Under the pieces are notes generated by a model, which saw nothing but the letters and a program-made list of their open reading frames with translations, was not told the origin of the DNA and did not search any database. Below are positions 6,690-8,501 of a stretch of 8,501 bases of DNA, in pieces (the stretch's first letter is position 1; each line of letters opens with the position of its first letter). A program made the translations under genes and the position numbers. The DNA is from Sulfitobacter sp. (GTDB lineage Bacteria > Pseudomonadota > Alphaproteobacteria > Rhodobacterales > Rhodobacteraceae), in NCBI GenBank assembly GCA_024636395.1, contig JAGXHD010000150.1:1-8501 (forward strand), in the 5' to 3' direction.

Positions 6690-8501
6690 ATGGTAGAACG
6701 CACGCTTTACGTCGTCGATAGTGAGGCGCTGCGCGTCACGTATTCGACCACACAATCGGCAGGCTCGACCGTCATCAACAACTCGGATTCGCCGAACGGC
6801 ACGCGGTATGTCTTCAACTCCGGCTATCCCAGCCGTGCAGTCACGATCAATGATACGGGCGGTTCTTCAAACACCCTCGAAGACGACAGGGCCAGCACTC
6901 ATATTGTTACCAACGGTGCCGGACTGGTCAACAATGGCAACGGCATCGAGGCTGAATCGCTCATCCAGGTGCAGCAGCTTGATGCGAACGGCTCCCCGAC
7001 TGGCCCGGTCATCACAATCACAGTTCTGTCTCAGAACGGGGCTACCAGCGATGTTTGGGGGTTCGTGTCGGACGCACCATTGATCTCGGGCGCAAGCTAT
7101 CAAAAGGTGGGCGGCAACAACATTGGAACCGCCGATTATGCCACTCATGGCACCCCTTGGATGTCCGGTGTTGATGGCACCAATTCCGCCGATGTCATGG
7201 GCCCCGGCTATACTGACGCGCAGGGCGACCAGATTGACGGCACTGATGGCAATGACGATCTGATATTCGGCTATGGGGGTCGTGACCTGATCAACGGCGG
7301 CTTGGGGAACGACACGATCATCGGCGGCCCAGGCCAGGACACCCTCGACGGCGGCGCAGGCATTGATACGGCGGACTACAGCACGTCGACGTCTGCGGTC
7401 ACCGTAAATTTGGCCACGGGCACCGGCTCGGGGGGCGATGCCCAAGGCGATGTTTTGTCCAACTTTGAAAACCTCACCGGGTCAAATTACAACGACAGTC
7501 TGACCGGCGACGCCAACGCCAACGTGCTGATCGGCAACGCGGGCAACGATACTTTGCGTGGCGGCGCGGGTGACGACACATTGATCGGAGGCACCGGCGC
7601 AGACCTGCTGGACGGTGGCACCGGAATCGACACCGCAGATTACACCACCTCGGGCGCAGGGGTCACTGTCAACCTCGCCACCGGCACGGGCAGCGGTGGG
7701 GACGCGCAAGGCGACACCCTTATTGCAATCGAAAACATCACCGGGTCGTTCTATAACGACAACCTGACCGGAGATGGCAACGCCAACGTGTTGAACGGCG
7801 GTGGCGGTAACGACACTCTGTCCGGTGGCGCGGGCAACGACCGTCTGAACGGGGGCGCGGGCGCGGACTCGCTTTTGGGCGGCGACGGCGACGATACGTT
7901 GATCGGCGGAGCAGACGCCGATGTGCTGAACGGCGGCACGGGCACCGACACGGCCGATTATTCCGGCTCGACATCGGGCGTGACCGTCAACCTTGCCACC
8001 GGCACTGGCAGCGGCGGCGACGCGCAGGGCGACACCCTGATCAGTATCGAAAACCTCACCGGCTCGGCGCTGAACGACAATCTTACCGGCGATGGCAATG
8101 CTAACGTCCTGTCTGGCGGCGCAGGTAACGACACGCTTTTCGGCGGTGGCGGCAATGACACCCTTTTGGGGGGTGCTGGGAACGACAGGCTGATTGGCGG
8201 GGCGGGCAACGACCGGCTGAGCGGCGGCGCGGGTGATGATCTTTTCGTCCTCGGCGATGGGTTCGGTGCCGATACGATCACCGATTTCGATACCGGCGAC
8301 TTCGACAACGACGGGTTCTTCAACGACCAGCTTGATCTGAGCGGCCTCACCGACGCCGACGGCAATCCGGTCAATGTCTGGGACATCGTCGTGAGCGATG
8401 ACGGGTTCGGCAACGCGCTCCTCACGTTTCCAAATGGTGAAACACTGGTGCTGCAAGGTGTGTCACCGTCCCGGGTGAACTCCCCGGCGCAACTGGCGCG
8501 C
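6690..8501 (+). CDS. RTX (hemolysin-type calcium-binding) protein, partial at 3' end
   Basis: The frame is open from ATG 6690 to the right edge (604 codons, no stop), so the C-terminus is missing. Residues 1 to about 177 form a non-repetitive, probably beta-rich domain without a Sec signal peptide, containing SDVWGFVSDAPLISGASY (120-137). From about residue 183 on, glycine/aspartate nonapeptides (GGxGxDxLx) bind Ca2+ in parallel beta-rolls; I count more than 15. They are broken up by three 57-residue modules (224-280, 312-368, 418-474). Then come DDLFVLGDGFGADTITDFD (516-534) and a closing stretch to GVSPSRVNSPAQLAR. Such endings in Rhodobacteraceae are often followed by a Hint (self-splicing-type) domain; this is expectation, not seen. 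Export by a type I system is likely. The ATG is the first possible start after the in-frame TGA at 6621; the ribosome binding site is poor. Function (adhesin, S-layer, enzyme) is open. Confidence 0.9.
   Translation, partial: MVERTLYVVDSEALRVTYSTTQSAGSTVINNSDSPNGTRYVFNSGYPSRAVTINDTGGSSNTLEDDRASTHIVTNGAGLVNNGNGIEAESLIQVQQLDANGSPTGPVITITVLSQNGATSDVWGFVSDAPLISGASYQKVGGNNIGTADYATHGTPWMSGVDGTNSADVMGPGYTDAQGDQIDGTDGNDDLIFGYGGRDLINGGLGNDTIIGGPGQDTLDGGAGIDTADYSTSTSAVTVNLATGTGSGGDAQGDVLSNFENLTGSNYNDSLTGDANANVLIGNAGNDTLRGGAGDDTLIGGTGADLLDGGTGIDTADYTTSGAGVTVNLATGTGSGGDAQGDTLIAIENITGSFYNDNLTGDGNANVLNGGGGNDTLSGGAGNDRLNGGAGADSLLGGDGDDTLIGGADADVLNGGTGTDTADYSGSTSGVTVNLATGTGSGGDAQGDTLISIENLTGSALNDNLTGDGNANVLSGGAGNDTLFGGGGNDTLLGGAGNDRLIGGAGNDRLSGGAGDDLFVLGDGFGADTITDFDTGDFDNDGFFNDQLDLSGLTDADGNPVNVWDIVVSDDGFGNALLTFPNGETLVLQGVSPSRVNSPAQLAR
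7359..7529 (+). repeat. RTX module repeat 1 (171 bp, 57 residues)
   Basis: This is the first of three in-frame modules that begin G(I/T)DTADY, contain the invariant core VTVNLATGTGSGGDAQGD, and end NANVL. By hand it matches module 2 at 45 of 57 residues and module 3 at 46 of 57. It is followed by three nonapeptides and a four-residue linker (31 residues). Confidence 0.9.
7623..7793 (+). repeat. RTX module repeat 2 (171 bp, 57 residues)
   Basis: Same length and order of motifs as module 1; 48 of 57 residues match module 3, the closest pair. Most DNA differences in the shared core are at third codon positions. It is followed by five nonapeptides and a four-residue linker (49 residues). Confidence 0.9.
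7941..8111 (+). repeat. RTX module repeat 3 (171 bp, 57 residues)
   Basis: This is the last module in view. Its ending SALNDNLTGDGNANVL leads into five nonapeptides (8112-8246) before the capping segment DLFVLGDGFGADTITDFD. A further copy beyond the window is unlikely because the C-terminal cap has already begun. Confidence 0.9.

Noticed and set aside
6529..6696. Plus-strand open frame of 55 codons just before the RTX gene
   Set aside because: No ribosome binding site, composition not protein-like, overlaps the RTX start in another frame; probably chance.
6507..6755. Minus-strand open frame of 82 codons overlapping the start of the RTX gene
   Set aside because: No recognisable motif or ribosome binding site, and it runs antisense to the RTX N-terminus.
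7359..8111. Regularly spaced repeats as a possible CRISPR array
   Set aside because: The repeats are 171 bp, in frame and protein-coding, and the spacers are themselves RTX repeats.
7482..8456. Very long minus-strand open frame (324 codons) opposite the RTX repeats
   Set aside because: It is the antisense shadow of the regular Gly/Asp codon repeats; the plus-strand frame shows classic RTX nonapeptides.

Overview
The window looks like a chromosomal stretch of a marine alphaproteobacterium, most likely Rhodobacteraceae (roseobacter type). This rests on moderately high GC coding sequence, a fused TAXI-type TRAP transporter, and an RTX protein whose end resembles the RTX-plus-Hint proteins common in that family. 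The species cannot be named from the sequence alone.

Layout, left to right. Positions 1-552 hold no intact gene. The best supported element is a 3' remnant of an amidohydrolase (about 207-338, +), with a stop codon just upstream in the same frame. A possible minus-strand gene end at the left edge is weak. Positions 553-5036 are a three-gene operon read leftward: a PLP-dependent class-V aminotransferase-fold enzyme with a TTG start (3732-5036), a secreted TAXI solute-binding protein (2666-3670) and a fused TRAP permease (553-2589). A strong rho-independent terminator lies between the binding protein and the permease and probably acts as a partial terminator. A divergent LysR regulator (5144-6046, +) shares a compact AT-rich promoter region (5037-5143) with the operon; the two predicted -10 boxes overlap.

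Positions 6047-6689 carry no supported gene, but hold short GC-rich palindromes and a decayed-looking intergenic element. From 6690 to the right edge, and continuing beyond it, is a large RTX (hemolysin-type calcium-binding) protein with three near-identical 57-residue modules separated by runs of glycine/aspartate nonapeptides.

How the genes work together (inference): the LysR protein probably controls the divergent operon in response to a small molecule. The TAXI protein captures that compound or a relative in the periplasm, the permease imports it using an ion gradient, and the PLP enzyme modifies it in the cytoplasm. The substrate is unknown. The enzyme lacks the cysteine of the usual cysteine-desulfurase motif, so it is probably not a standard desulfurase. 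The RTX protein appears unrelated and is probably exported by a type I secretion system encoded elsewhere.
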